A DNA stretch of 53,842 nucleotides from an uncultured Clostridia bacterium (GCA_944381075.1 CALWJT010000002.1:1-53842); one strand, 5' to 3'. Counted from the first letter of the stretch, positions 36,351 through 45,243 are shown. The notes: a model not told the origin generated them from the letters alone. Numbers and translations are program-made.

Positions 36351-36950
36351 TCACGCTTCTTTTCCGAATAAAATTGCGGCAACCTGACTGGACAGACGCT
36401 CATACCGGTCGGCGGCAAGCTTTTCCGGCGTACAGTCGACCTCGAGCGTATCCGAACAGAGCAGAAAGCCCGAAGCCATCCCCTTGCTCGTGCGGATCAG
36501 GCCTACCCTCACCCCCGCCGCCTGAACGAGCGTCTCGCCGGAGGCGGGCGCCGTCTCAGGAACGACAAGCGTGAGCGCGGCGTCCTGCGGAAATTCCCCT
36601 GCCGCCGCAGAAAGCATCGGCGCCATCAGAGAAAGATAGGCCCTCTCGTCCATGGAGGATATCTTGCGGACCGCGAGCGAAAAAGCTTCCCGCACAAGCG
36701 CGCTCTTCTTTTCGGCAAAAACTGCGCGTGCGGCGGCCTGCGCGGCGCTCTGCCCGCGCACCATTTCCCTTCGCGTCAGAGCATCCATCTGCTCCTGCGC
36801 CTTTTGTTCGATCTCCAAAAGAGCCGAAGCCTGCTGCGCCGCAAGCGACGCAAGCTCCCGCTCCCCCTCTGCACGCAGAGCGGCAAGCGATGCCTCCGCA
36901 TCCGATTCGATCTTGCCAATGAGCGCCTCCAGTCCCGTTTCCGTACTCAT
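36351..36950 (-). CDS. ntpE: V-type ATPase subunit E (peripheral stalk)
   Basis: A 199-residue stator subunit with an Ala/Glu-rich N-terminal coiled coil (about residues 1-100) and a globular C-terminal part containing GFLLCSDTLEVDCTPEKLAA. The ATG overlaps the stop of subunit K as ATGA. It pairs with the first gene of the operon (subunit G/H) to form the peripheral stalk. Confidence 0.9.
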   Translation of the reverse strand: MSTETGLEALIGKIESDAEASLAALRAEGERELASLAAQQASALLEIEQKAQEQMDALTRREMVRGQSAAQAAARAVFAEKKSALVREAFSLAVRKISSMDERAYLSLMAPMLSAAAGEFPQDAALTLVVPETAPASGETLVQAAGVRVGLIRTSKGMASGFLLCSDTLEVDCTPEKLAADRYERLSSQVAAILFGKEA

Positions 36951-37462
36951 GCCGCGGCTCCCGGATTAAAGGAAAGAACGAGCAGGATGGAAATGAGAAA
37001 CGCTAAGATCGCATACATTTCCACAAGCGCCGCCGAAATGATGGCCTTGCCGACCGCCTCGGGACGCTTGGCGAGCACCGAAATGCCCGCCGTCGCCACT
37101 CTCGCCTGCTTGATGGCGGAAACCCATCCGCCAAGCGCGATCGGAAGCGCAGCGCAGAACAGATACATGCCCTGTCCCACCGTGAGCGTGACCGGGCTTC
37201 CCGACATGATGTCGAGCTTCACGACCGCGATCAGGAATGCGATGACAAATCCGTAAATCCCCTGCGTGGCAGGCAGCGCCTGAAGCACCATCGCTTTGCC
37301 GAACTTCGTGGGATCCTCCGTAAGAAGTCCCGCGGATGCCTCGCTTACCATGCCGACGCCTCTGGCGGAGCCGAAGCCGGAGAACGCGACGGCGAGCACC
37401 GCGCCAAGCAGCGCGAGATTGGTCCCTGTGAAAACGGTACTTAAAAATTCAGTAAACGTCAT
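36947..37462 (-). CDS. ntpK: V-type ATPase subunit K (rotor ring), Na+-type binding site
   Basis: A 171-residue proteolipid with four membrane helices (two fused hairpins). Residues equivalent to the Na+ ligands of E. hirae NtpK can be read: LPATQG (Leu, Thr, Gln), AIKQAR (Gln) and ALVEMYA (the carboxylate Glu), so the ring probably binds Na+ rather than H+. Start ATG 37462 with AAAGG upstream; the frame extends 10 codons without a site. Twenty-six bases after subunit I. Confidence 0.93.
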   Translation of the reverse strand: MTFTEFLSTVFTGTNLALLGAVLAVAFSGFGSARGVGMVSEASAGLLTEDPTKFGKAMVLQALPATQGIYGFVIAFLIAVVKLDIMSGSPVTLTVGQGMYLFCAALPIALGGWVSAIKQARVATAGISVLAKRPEAVGKAIISAALVEMYAILAFLISILLVLSFNPGAAA

Positions 37463-37488
37463 GATATTGCCTTTCCGACCTTTCGGTC

Positions 37489-39441
37489 TCAAACAGAATT
37501 TTGGGATTCGGGCTCTTCCGAGGAAAGCTCCGTATAAGTCAAGCGCGGCGCCATCGGAGAAAACGGACGCCCGCCGTCCTCGTAGAATTTGCCGAAGAAT
37601 TCGACATACTGCAGCCTGCTCGAATGGATGAAGGAGCCAAGCAGGCTGAGCGCGATGTTGAGCGCATGTCCGAGCACAAACACAAGCGGAAACAGCACAA
37701 GGGATACCGCCGAACTGCCGCCGAGCGTCGCCAGCACATTGAACACGCTCGCGATTACCGCGGAGGAAAGCCCCAGCGCCAGTACGCGGGAATAGGAAAG
37801 CAGGTCAGACATATAGCTTACGATATCGTAAAGTCCGAGCAGTCCGGAAAAGAATTTCATCACAATATTTTTCTGACGCCTGCCATGTGTGAGCACTACC
37901 ATCAGAACTCCGGCAAGCGCCACGATCCCGCCCGCCGTTCCGACAAAGGCATAAAGCGCGATGCCGAGAAATACGACAAGCCAGCTTCCGACGTCGAAGA
38001 CGGCGGAAAACACGTCCCCGCTCCGAATGAGCATCCCCATTTTGATGACCATGCCGCAGATCAGATGAACGGCGCCCATCACGAGCGAAAGGATAAAAAA
38101 GGCGATGGGATCGCTGATGGGATCGATGAGATACCACATGCCGCCGAAATCGTCGACGCCGAGGATCTTTTCCGCAAACTGTGCCGGCAGATCCCCAAAC
38201 CAGCCGTTGAAAAGCACGCCCGCCGCCATACTGAAGACACCGCAGATGGCAAACATTTTGAGAAATCGCGCAAGTCCTATGCGCGGCTTCATTCGCTTTA
38301 ACAGAATCAGGCAGCCGACTGTAATGAGAAAGCCGTATCCGACATCGGCCGTCATCAGTCCGAAAAAGATGGAGAAAAAAATGCCCGCGATCAAGGTCGG
38401 ATCAAAGCTTCCGTATTTCGGATAAGAATAAAGCCCGATCAGCGCCTCGAACGGATCGGCCAGCGCCGGATTGTGAAGCTGTACCGGCACATCGTCTCCC
38501 TCCTCCGGGTCCGACAGCTCGCAGGAGCAGATATGGCCGGCAAGCGCCGTCATAAGACGCTTTTCCTGCTTCGCCGGGATCCAGCCGCGGATGAGCACGG
38601 TATGCTCGGTTCCCGCCGTCTTTTCTCTCTGTTCCAGGATGCCAAGCCTGGTATCCAGGATATCGTACGCCGTCTCCATATCGGCACAGCGTTGGGCGAG
38701 CGCCTTTTTTTCGTCCAAAAGGAGCTTCTCCCTTTGATCGAGCTGCGCTATGGCAAGCCTTGCATTTTCTATTTCCTGCGCCGCCGTCCCCGTGCCTTTA
38801 GCGAAGCGAAGCTTAGCAAAGCCGGCAGCAGAGAGCGCCGCCATAACTTCCCCTTCATCCCGCTTTGCATAAAGAACAAAAAGAGAAAGCGTCGAAGTCT
38901 CCCTGCAGACGATTTCCGAAAAGGCACCCATTTCAGAAAGCCTCCGGCAAGCTTCGCCCTCCGATGCCGGAAGCGTACCGAATACGGCGCTTGTATGTTC
39001 CGTTCCCTCAAAGCCCAGCGCGACGTCAAGTCCTAACCACGGCGATGCGGAACGGATGCGCTCCGACTGCCGGCGGCGCTCCTCGCCAAGCGACAAGAGC
39101 TCCTTTTCTATCTGCTGCGCGCGGTAGGCCCCGTCCAAGGCGCGGCGCGCATTTTCCGGCAGCGATTCCACGTCGCTCCGGCGCAGGGATGTCCTCTCGC
39201 CCGAAAGAAATCCGCGCTTGTCCTTTCGGTCCGGTGAAAGATACGGGATCGCGAACCGCAGGGCATCCAGCCCCTGCTCCGTCTCCCTTCGCTTCTCCGC
39301 CATATCCGGCACATGCAGGGAGCCGGGGACAGCATCCGTTTTTTCGATCTCCGCGCACGACAGAAAGGCAAGCGAATTCATCACGCGCTCCGCGTCGGAA
39401 GCAAGGACGATGAGAGACAGCTTCTTCATTTGATTGATCAT
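37489..39441 (-). CDS. ntpI: V-type ATPase subunit I (membrane stator, a-subunit)
   Basis: A 650-residue subunit with a cytoplasmic N-terminal half containing long helices and a C-terminal half of about seven to eight membrane helices carrying the ion half-channels; FEALIGLYSYPKYGSFDPTL, GLMTADVGYG and SYSRVLALGLSSAVIA are family hallmarks, the last with the stator Arg. ATG 39441 overlaps the TGA of the preceding gene (ATGA); everything further upstream in this frame is the neighbour gene read out of phase. Confidence 0.93.
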   Translation of the reverse strand: MINQMKKLSLIVLASDAERVMNSLAFLSCAEIEKTDAVPGSLHVPDMAEKRRETEQGLDALRFAIPYLSPDRKDKRGFLSGERTSLRRSDVESLPENARRALDGAYRAQQIEKELLSLGEERRRQSERIRSASPWLGLDVALGFEGTEHTSAVFGTLPASEGEACRRLSEMGAFSEIVCRETSTLSLFVLYAKRDEGEVMAALSAAGFAKLRFAKGTGTAAQEIENARLAIAQLDQREKLLLDEKKALAQRCADMETAYDILDTRLGILEQREKTAGTEHTVLIRGWIPAKQEKRLMTALAGHICSCELSDPEEGDDVPVQLHNPALADPFEALIGLYSYPKYGSFDPTLIAGIFFSIFFGLMTADVGYGFLITVGCLILLKRMKPRIGLARFLKMFAICGVFSMAAGVLFNGWFGDLPAQFAEKILGVDDFGGMWYLIDPISDPIAFFILSLVMGAVHLICGMVIKMGMLIRSGDVFSAVFDVGSWLVVFLGIALYAFVGTAGGIVALAGVLMVVLTHGRRQKNIVMKFFSGLLGLYDIVSYMSDLLSYSRVLALGLSSAVIASVFNVLATLGGSSAVSLVLFPLVFVLGHALNIALSLLGSFIHSSRLQYVEFFGKFYEDGGRPFSPMAPRLTYTELSSEEPESQNSV

Positions 39442-39791
39442 GTCCCGAAAATCTCCCGAATAATATATTCTGCCGCAAGCGGAAGCCTTTCCCTTGCAGC
39501 CTGTATATAAGCTTCCGCCTCCCGTCCGGCCTTTCGCTTCGCCTCTTCCGCTTCGGCGGCCGCCGCTTGTCTTGCCGCTTGCGCAGAATGCAGGACCGCC
39601 TGCTCCGCCTTCGCCTCGGCTGCCGCACGCTGAGATTCGTATTCTCTTTTGACGGCAGCCAGCTTCTCCTTTTCCTCGGCGGCAAGCCTGTCCCTTCGGA
39701 GCGCGGCGGCGCGCTCCGCTTCCCATATCCTTTCAATCCGACGATCCAAAGACTGATCCCGCCCTTCTCTCGCTGTATTGCTGTTTATCAT
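39438..39791 (-). CDS. ntpF: V-type ATPase subunit G/H (peripheral stalk, coiled coil)
   Basis: A 117-residue, almost wholly helical protein rich in Ala, Glu, Arg and Lys; it forms the stator stalk with subunit E. Being first in the operon fits ntpF. The start is uncertain: ATG 39791 has no ribosome binding site and lies inside a good -10 box (TATGAT 39792-39787). A TTG at 39749 with GGGCGGG upstream would give 103 residues, the usual family length. If only the proximal promoter is used, the TTG is the real start; a second possible promoter near 39876-39902 would allow the ATG. Confidence 0.8.
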   Translation of the reverse strand: MINSNTAREGRDQSLDRRIERIWEAERAAALRRDRLAAEEKEKLAAVKREYESQRAAAEAKAEQAVLHSAQAARQAAAAEAEEAKRKAGREAEAYIQAARERLPLAAEYIIREIFGT

Positions 39792-39815
39792 ACCGTAAAT
39801 CTGCACTTTTTTCAA
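39787..39815 (-). promoter_or_regulatory. Probable sigma-A promoter of the V-ATPase operon
   Basis: On the minus strand TTGAAA (39815-39810), 17-bp spacer, TATGAT (39792-39787). The -10 box overlaps the first in-frame ATG of ntpF. A weaker upstream candidate, TTGACG (39902-39897) with TATAAA (39881-39876), has a 15-bp spacer. Confidence 0.55.
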
Positions 39816-39919
39816 GTCTTTTTTTAAAATTCATGGTGATTTCTTCTGAATTTTGTATGCAATATATTGTTTTCATTTATAATATTGAACATTATGCGTC
39901 AAACTGGAAATCGAAAGCA

Positions 39920-40465
39920 TCATGTTTCGATCAATATTTCCCGAACGTACTGTTCCGGCCGCGATCTTTCCCCAAAGGGCAGCTCCCCGCCGCCAAGATT
40001 GATTACAAACACAGGCCCCTTTCGGGTCAGATAGAAGTCCTCCGACGGCGGAGCCCTGCGCTTGCCTAAAAATTCCGAGGGCATGCAGATCCTTCCCGAC
40101 GCGCGCTCAAAGGTATGCGCTGTACGCACCATACGGCGGATCGATTCTTTATCCGCGGCAATAAAATCCAGACAGATACTGATATAGCGTTCGTCCGCCC
40201 ACGCGACATTCGGAACGCTGCGGAGCATGATCTCCCGAAAGGCGGCGCGCTGAGTGCGCGAAGAGGCGGCAAACGCCTCGGCGCGCATATCCGCGGTCTT
40301 TTCCGCATACGCCTGCAGCGTCTGCGCCATTTTCCCATAGAATTCGTTTATGGCGCCGCATTCCGCAAGCACCGGATAGGCGATCCGATACCGCAGCACC
40401 GCAGTGCCATGCGCTCGAATCTCCCGGTATATCACTTCTGTTTTGACTTCAAGTGCCGCGCCCAT
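39920..40465 (-). CDS. DUF3298/RsiV-like protein, cytoplasmic
   Basis: A 181-residue protein starting MGAALEVKTEVIYREIRAHG; GGAGG 8 bases before the ATG at 40465 decides against two earlier starts. The middle (ISICLDFIAADKESIRRMVRTAHTF) and the C-terminal SEDFYLTRKGPVFVINL resemble the DUF3298 domain of RsiV and PdaC as I remember it. Unlike those, no signal peptide or membrane helix is present. It lies just upstream of the V-ATPase operon on the same strand, about 130 bp away, with no proven link. Confidence 0.65.
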   Translation of the reverse strand: MGAALEVKTEVIYREIRAHGTAVLRYRIAYPVLAECGAINEFYGKMAQTLQAYAEKTADMRAEAFAASSRTQRAAFREIMLRSVPNVAWADERYISICLDFIAADKESIRRMVRTAHTFERASGRICMPSEFLGKRRAPPSEDFYLTRKGPVFVINLGGGELPFGERSRPEQYVREILIET

Positions 40466-40598
40466 CTCTCGTTCCTCCCGCATTGTCCGTTCGTACCATA
40501 TCCCCGTACAGTTTATTCCGGAGATTGCGAAAGCATGCAGACAAGCGGATAAATTCTGTCCGGCCAAGAACCGGACCGCACTTTTTTGTCTTTTCCAT

Positions 40599-40628
40599 AA
40601 AAAAAGGGAGAAATCCGCGATTTCTCCC
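40599..40628 (-). terminator. Terminator after the LRR lipoprotein gene
   Basis: On the minus strand GGGAGAAATC and GATTTCTCCC pair around GCG and are followed by seven T. Confidence 0.92.
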
Positions 40629-40645
40629 TGAAACGTTTTTTCCCT

Positions 40646-42592
40646 TTAGTCCTCCGAATAATAATTCACCTGGATGTTCTGCGACAAATTCCCCGTGATG
40701 GAATAGATGCGCGGTCTCGCTTCCGGCGAGATCCGGATCTCAACAAGCGAGGTGCAGCCATCCGCAAACTGTTCTTCCCCGATAAAAGCGAGTCCCTGCG
40801 GGAAATACACTCCCTCGAGTGCGGAGCAGCCCGCAAAAACGCCCGCTCCGATGCTTACCGTATTCTGTGAAAACCGGAAAAATTTGAGCGACGTGCAGAA
40901 GCTGAACGCATCGCTGCCGATCTCCGCGATGTTGGCGCCGCCGGAGATATCGGAAAGGCTTGAACAGAAGGAGAACGCGCTGTTTCCGATCGTGGTAAGG
41001 CTTTCCGGGAACACAATTTCCGTGATCTGCATCATCCGGAAAAAGGCGCTGTCGCAGATGGTTTCCAGCGTAGACGGCAGCGCAACGGACGTCACCTGGT
41101 AGCTCAAATTGTATTTCGAGATGCCGGATGTGCTGAGCTGAGAGGTATCTTCCGGCACGTAAGCCGTATCCCAGCCGCAGAATGCGCTGCCGGCAATCAC
41201 CCTTACGCCCTCCGGAATCGTTACGGAGGTCTGCCCGTTCCGGACATAAGCCGCAAGCAGGATCCCGTCCCCGACAATCAGATACCGGTCATTTTCATTT
41301 TCCTTATCCTTGGCGGACTCCATAAACTGATCATAGGCTTTCGTTACGGCAAAGGCATAAGCGCCCACATAATCCACACTCTCGGGCAGCAGGATCTTTT
41401 CAATCCCGGTACAGCCGTAAAAGGCGTAGCTGCCGATATATTCAAGCTGACTGCAGTTCTCAAGAGAAATGTTTGCCTGTGAGGTATAGGAGGAAGAATA
41501 TACATTGAAGGCGTTGTTCTCTATCCTCTCAAGGGTAGACGGCAGGCTCACCGATTGCAAGCCGACACAGCCTTCAAAGGCAGAAGAACCGATGATGCGG
41601 ACGCCCTCCGGAATTGCGACCGACTCCAGCTCAGAAGCATAGCGGTAGCCGTATTCCTTCGCGTATCCGCTTGCCTCTGCGTTCCAGAAAGCAGAGCTGA
41701 TATACCGGATCCCCTTGCCGGACAGGTCGAGATACAGCGGATGGACCGTGCATTTGATGAGGACGCCGTCACCGACGATCAAATAATCCGCCGTATGCTC
41801 CTGATACCAAGGCGTATAATTGAACGCGGCAAAATCGATTTCCTCCACCGTCGAAGGGATCGTAACCTCCGTCAGTCTCGAACAATCGTAAAAAGCGAGC
41901 ATACCGATGCTTTTTGTCCCCTCAGGGATGGCAACGCTGCGGAGCATGCCGCAAATCGAGAACGCATAGTCGCCGATCGATTCGAGCTTCGTGCAGGCTT
42001 CCAGATTGATGTTTTCAAGACTCTGGCACTGGGAGAACGCCCAATCCCCAATGACAGTCAGATCCTCCGAGAGCGTCACGCTTTCAAGGGAGCTGCAATA
42101 CCACATCGCATAATCGTCGATATGCCGAATATGCGCAAGAGACAGGCTTTCCAAAGATTCGCATCCATAAAAGGTATACGGCTCAAGGCGCTCGACCGTA
42201 GACGGCAGCGAGATCTCCGAAAGAGCGGAGCAGGCGTAAAAAGCAGAGGAACCGATGCTTTCGACCCCTTCGGCAATCGTCACCTTTTCGAGCGACGTGC
42301 AGTACTGGAACGCGCCGGAACCGATCGATTTGACGTTGGAGCCGATCACGACCTCGCGCAGCGTATCATCCCCGGCAAACGCACTCTCTCCGATCATCGT
42401 GATGGTATCCGGAACGACATAAACGCCGTTCTCGTCCGCCTGACCGATGCAGGAGATCAAAACCGAATCCTCCACGGTATAGGTTTTTGTATTGGATTCC
42501 GTTGTTTCAACGGGCGGCGTGTCCTCACAGGAAGAAAAGCAGGCAACCGCAAAGCATGCCGCAAGTCCCAAAGCAACGATTTTATTCTTCAA
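40646..42592 (-). CDS. BspA-like leucine-rich repeat lipoprotein
   Basis: A 648-residue surface lipoprotein: signal MKNKIVALGLAACFAVAC with lipobox FSSC (Cys about residue 22), a short Thr/Glu linker, then LRR_5 repeats of the IGSSAFYACSALSEISLPS type to near the C-terminus. Two interruptions carrying the motif YLIVGDGVLI or YLIVGDGILL (about residues 275 and 425) split the array. I choose the TTG at 42592 (GGGGGAAAG upstream) rather than a TTG five codons earlier. Related in type to the secreted LRR protein at 27081-29516, but anchored in the membrane. Confidence 0.87.
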   Translation of the reverse strand: MKNKIVALGLAACFAVACFSSCEDTPPVETTESNTKTYTVEDSVLISCIGQADENGVYVVPDTITMIGESAFAGDDTLREVVIGSNVKSIGSGAFQYCTSLEKVTIAEGVESIGSSAFYACSALSEISLPSTVERLEPYTFYGCESLESLSLAHIRHIDDYAMWYCSSLESVTLSEDLTVIGDWAFSQCQSLENINLEACTKLESIGDYAFSICGMLRSVAIPEGTKSIGMLAFYDCSRLTEVTIPSTVEEIDFAAFNYTPWYQEHTADYLIVGDGVLIKCTVHPLYLDLSGKGIRYISSAFWNAEASGYAKEYGYRYASELESVAIPEGVRIIGSSAFEGCVGLQSVSLPSTLERIENNAFNVYSSSYTSQANISLENCSQLEYIGSYAFYGCTGIEKILLPESVDYVGAYAFAVTKAYDQFMESAKDKENENDRYLIVGDGILLAAYVRNGQTSVTIPEGVRVIAGSAFCGWDTAYVPEDTSQLSTSGISKYNLSYQVTSVALPSTLETICDSAFFRMMQITEIVFPESLTTIGNSAFSFCSSLSDISGGANIAEIGSDAFSFCTSLKFFRFSQNTVSIGAGVFAGCSALEGVYFPQGLAFIGEEQFADGCTSLVEIRISPEARPRIYSITGNLSQNIQVNYYSED

Positions 42593-42647
42593 TTCACTTT
42601 CCCCCAAACGAATTTAACGGTAAGACTATTTTTCTTCGTTTTTAGTC

Positions 42648-42676
42648 ATTATATAACACGGCAAAGCGGATGTCAA
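42648..42676 (-). promoter_or_regulatory. Consensus sigma-A promoter of the LRR lipoprotein gene
   Basis: On the minus strand TTGACA (42676-42671), 17-bp spacer, TATAAT (42653-42648), a perfect match; suggests strong constitutive expression. Confidence 0.92.
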
Positions 42677-42755
42677 CCGACTGCCCGAGAAGTTAACAAT
42701 ATCGTCAAATATGATTTATAAATTATCAAAATTTCAATGTCCGGCAAGCCAAGCG

Positions 42756-42844
42756 GCTTTGAAAGCTCTGGGATTTGCGGACAAGCCTGTCCGTCTTTCA
42801 AAGCATAAGCGGCGGAAGAGACTTAAATCTCTTCCGCCGCTTAT
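42756..42844. repeat. Two adjacent large hairpins between the LRR and amidase genes
   Basis: Hairpin 1: GCTTTGAAAG (42756-42765) with CTTTCAAAGC (42795-42804), enclosing a second stem CGGACA/TGTCCG (42778-42793). Hairpin 2: ATAAGCGGCGGAAGAG (42805-42820) with its complement ending at 42844. They abut without a gap and neither has a T-tail, so they are not ordinary terminators. The 42677-42891 interval has no gene. Confidence 0.7.
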
Positions 42845-42891
42845 CGCATCGCTTTTCGCGCCGCCGCCTCCGCTTCCGGAAGCGGATCCGG

Positions 42892-43458
42892 TCAGCTTAA
42901 ACCGAAATACCGGAGGATCCCGTTATAGATCCCCCTTGCAATCAGATCCGGATTCTCCGCCATCAGCTGAGCGTCGCCGCTGTTGGTGATAAAGCCGACC
43001 TCCAAAAGCAGAGCCGGCATCGCCGTTTTTCTCAAAACATACAGCGTCGGCCGGGAGAATATCCCCCGATTCTGCAAACCCGTTGCTTCCGACAGGCCCA
43101 CCAGTATATTTTCCGCAAGCGCATATGCCGGCGAGGAGGCACTGTAGACGAACGCCTCGCTTCCGGAAGCATCCGGAAGGTCAGAAGCATTCGCATGGAT
43201 GCTGATAAAATAGTCGGCCCCCCATGAGTTGGCGGCGTTGGTGCGAGCGGCAAGACTGGTTGCGGTATTGGTCCCGAGGATTTCATCGGGGTCGTTGCGG
43301 GAGGTCCGCGCCTCAAAATTCGGATTGGCGTTCAAAAGCGCTTCGAGAGACTTTCCAATCTCATATACGAGATCCTGCTCCCGGTATCCGTTTCCTTCCG
43401 CACCTGCATTCGGATTGACAGGATTGTGTCCCTGGTCAATAAAAATCTTAATCGGCAT
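42892..43458 (-). CDS. N-acetylmuramoyl-L-alanine amidase (Amidase_3), no signal peptide
   Basis: A 188-residue zinc amidase cleaving the lactyl-peptide bond of peptidoglycan. Metal ligands and catalytic Glu are visible: DQGHNP (His), YREQDL (Glu), SIHANAS (His) and LLLEVGFITN (Glu). Start MPIKIFIDQGH leaves no export signal; the frame extends 13 codons upstream but adds none. The DQGHNP form and the lack of signal suggest a spore-type, mother-cell or phage-derived role rather than a normal autolysin. Only a weak ribosome binding site. Flanked by large hairpins downstream. Confidence 0.88.
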   Translation of the reverse strand: MPIKIFIDQGHNPVNPNAGAEGNGYREQDLVYEIGKSLEALLNANPNFEARTSRNDPDEILGTNTATSLAARTNAANSWGADYFISIHANASDLPDASGSEAFVYSASSPAYALAENILVGLSEATGLQNRGIFSRPTLYVLRKTAMPALLLEVGFITNSGDAQLMAENPDLIARGIYNGILRYFGLS

Positions 43459-43611
43459 GTTCTCTCTCTCTGGCTCCTTTCCATTTTGCAAGCACATATC
43501 GTTTCTGTATTTATTTTACTCGCAAGGGCAGTTTTTCGTGCGGGATATTCGAAGCGGCTCCGCTCTTTTTCCACCTCTATCTGCAAAATAGGTTCTGCCC
43601 ACCTTTTTTAT

Positions 43612-43649
43612 GGGAAAAACAAAGCCGGAACCGACCGGTTCCGGCTTTG
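43612..43649 (-). terminator. Terminator after the ABC exporter pair
   Basis: On the minus strand AAAGCCGGAACC pairs with GGTTCCGGCTTT around a 4-nt loop, followed by GTTTTTCCC. Confidence 0.88.
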
Positions 43650-43653
43650 CCCA

Positions 43654-44493
43654 TCAGTCCAAATTGAGCCTTTTTATCAAGATGGCTTTGGTGCCAAGAT
43701 AACACGCCATCCCTTTGACAAGACAGAACACCGTAAGCGACAGCAAAACGGCAAAGGAGGATGCTACACTGTCTGGGAAAGCTGCAAGCGATAGAATCGA
43801 CATCAATATACTGTCCAAAATGGAAAATACAACATTGACCCCAATGATACACAGGATGGACACAATGACACGATGCCTTTTGGTAAGCATGCAGCCAATC
43901 GAAATTCCAAAATATACAAGCAGAATCTCAAAAATATAAAAGAGAAGCCCGTAGATCGCGGCGAGGATGACAGAGCCCGTATATTCATCCCAGATCACCG
44001 AGAGTGCTCTTCCCATTTCCCGCAGATCATCGGCAAGCACTGCATAAGCCTCCGTTACTGCGCCATAGCCGAGTTCCATTCCCCCGAGAAGAATCAGATA
44101 GGCGACAGCTGTCACAAGTCCGCCGAAGAGATTCCAAATCAGCATCGACACGATTTTGGTCATCAAATGACAGTTCATCGTCACCGGCAGCGTAAACGTC
44201 AAGTACCCCTCATCGGTGAAAAAGGAAGTATAGAACCGTTTGATGGTCATGATAAGCACCGTGACGCCAGCTACAAAAATCAGAATGAGCAGTCCTGTGA
44301 GGAGAATGCTTTGCGCAAAATACAGAATCTCACGCAGAGTAGACGGCGCCGTGCTCTCCGCAGGAGCGAATACACGGCCGTCCAGGATCACCGCGACCCC
44401 AATGATAACGCTGACGGCAAGGATCGTGAGAAACAGCGGCAGGACCTTTCTTGCGATTGCCCGAAATTCATATTTTAAGCTTTTTCCGAACAT
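43654..44493 (-). CDS. ABC-2-type membrane permease of an ABC exporter
   Basis: A 279-residue protein with six hydrophobic segments and a short basic N-terminus (MFGKSLKYEFRAIARK) typical of ABC-2 exporters of the YtrB/YhaP-like kind. It contains FYTSFFTDEGYLTFTLPV, common in Clostridia permeases of this group. The ATG overlaps the ATPase gene by 19 bp with GGAGGTG upstream, so the two are coupled. Substrate unknown; similar pairs often respond to cell-envelope antibiotics under a GntR regulator, none of which is present here. Confidence 0.8.
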   Translation of the reverse strand: MFGKSLKYEFRAIARKVLPLFLTILAVSVIIGVAVILDGRVFAPAESTAPSTLREILYFAQSILLTGLLILIFVAGVTVLIMTIKRFYTSFFTDEGYLTFTLPVTMNCHLMTKIVSMLIWNLFGGLVTAVAYLILLGGMELGYGAVTEAYAVLADDLREMGRALSVIWDEYTGSVILAAIYGLLFYIFEILLVYFGISIGCMLTKRHRVIVSILCIIGVNVVFSILDSILMSILSLAAFPDSVASSFAVLLSLTVFCLVKGMACYLGTKAILIKRLNLD

Positions 44494-45185
44494 CTGTACA
44501 CCTCCCTGAAGATCTCATCCACGGATTTGCCATATTCCTCTTTGGCTTTGTCAACATCGCTCTGCATAATGATTCTGCCATCTCGGATAAAGAGGAAGCT
44601 GTCAAGCACCTTTTCCACATCCGCAATCAAATGGGTCGAGATAATCACCGATGCCTCCGGATTGTAATTGGCAACAATCGTATTCAAAATATACTCACGT
44701 GCGACAGGGTCCACGCCCGCAATCGGTTCATCAAGCAGATACAGTTTTGCGTGCCTTGACATGACAAGCACCAGCTGAACCTTTTCTTTGGTCCCCTTGG
44801 AAAGTGTTTTCAGACGTGCTCTCTCATCCACACCAAGATGAGAGAGCATGCTGTGCGCCGCCTCCCTGTCGAAATCCTCATAAAAATCATCAAAATATTC
44901 CATAATATCCATGACGCGCATCCAATCGTTAAGATAGGTGCGCTCCGGCAAAAAGGAAACGGCTCGTTTGGTTTCAACACCGATTTCCATACCACATACA
45001 CGGATCTCTCCGCCGGTCGGCGCAAGCAGGCCCGCCGCAAGTTTTAAAAGCGTCGTTTTTCCGCTCCCGTTTGACCCCAGCAGTCCGATAATTTTTCCCG
45101 ACGGTAAGCAAAGATCTATTCCAGAAAGCGCAATTTTTCCGCCGTAATCCTTCTTAAGAGACTTTGTCTCCAATACAATCGCCAT
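44475..45185 (-). CDS. ABC transporter ATP-binding protein
   Basis: A 236-residue single-domain ATPase: Walker A GSNGSGKTT (about residue 37), signature LSKGTKEKVQL, Walker B LYLLDEPIAGVDP and switch His in STHLIADVE. The signature LSKGTK is the variant common in YtrB-like exporters. ATG 45185 follows GAGGAGG; upstream frame residues (low-complexity Lys) are not part of the protein. First gene of the pair with the permease at 43654-44493. Confidence 0.9.
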   Translation of the reverse strand: MAIVLETKSLKKDYGGKIALSGIDLCLPSGKIIGLLGSNGSGKTTLLKLAAGLLAPTGGEIRVCGMEIGVETKRAVSFLPERTYLNDWMRVMDIMEYFDDFYEDFDREAAHSMLSHLGVDERARLKTLSKGTKEKVQLVLVMSRHAKLYLLDEPIAGVDPVAREYILNTIVANYNPEASVIISTHLIADVEKVLDSFLFIRDGRIIMQSDVDKAKEEYGKSVDEIFREVYRCSEKA

Positions 45186-45243
45186 CGCCGTCCTCCTCTG
45201 TTTCTTCTTCTTTGAAGAATATTGAAAGAAATCCTTATATTTT

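Noticed and set aside
41555-42721. 388-codon plus-strand frame opposite the LRR lipoprotein
   Set aside because: Shadow frame that arises from the periodic repeat DNA.
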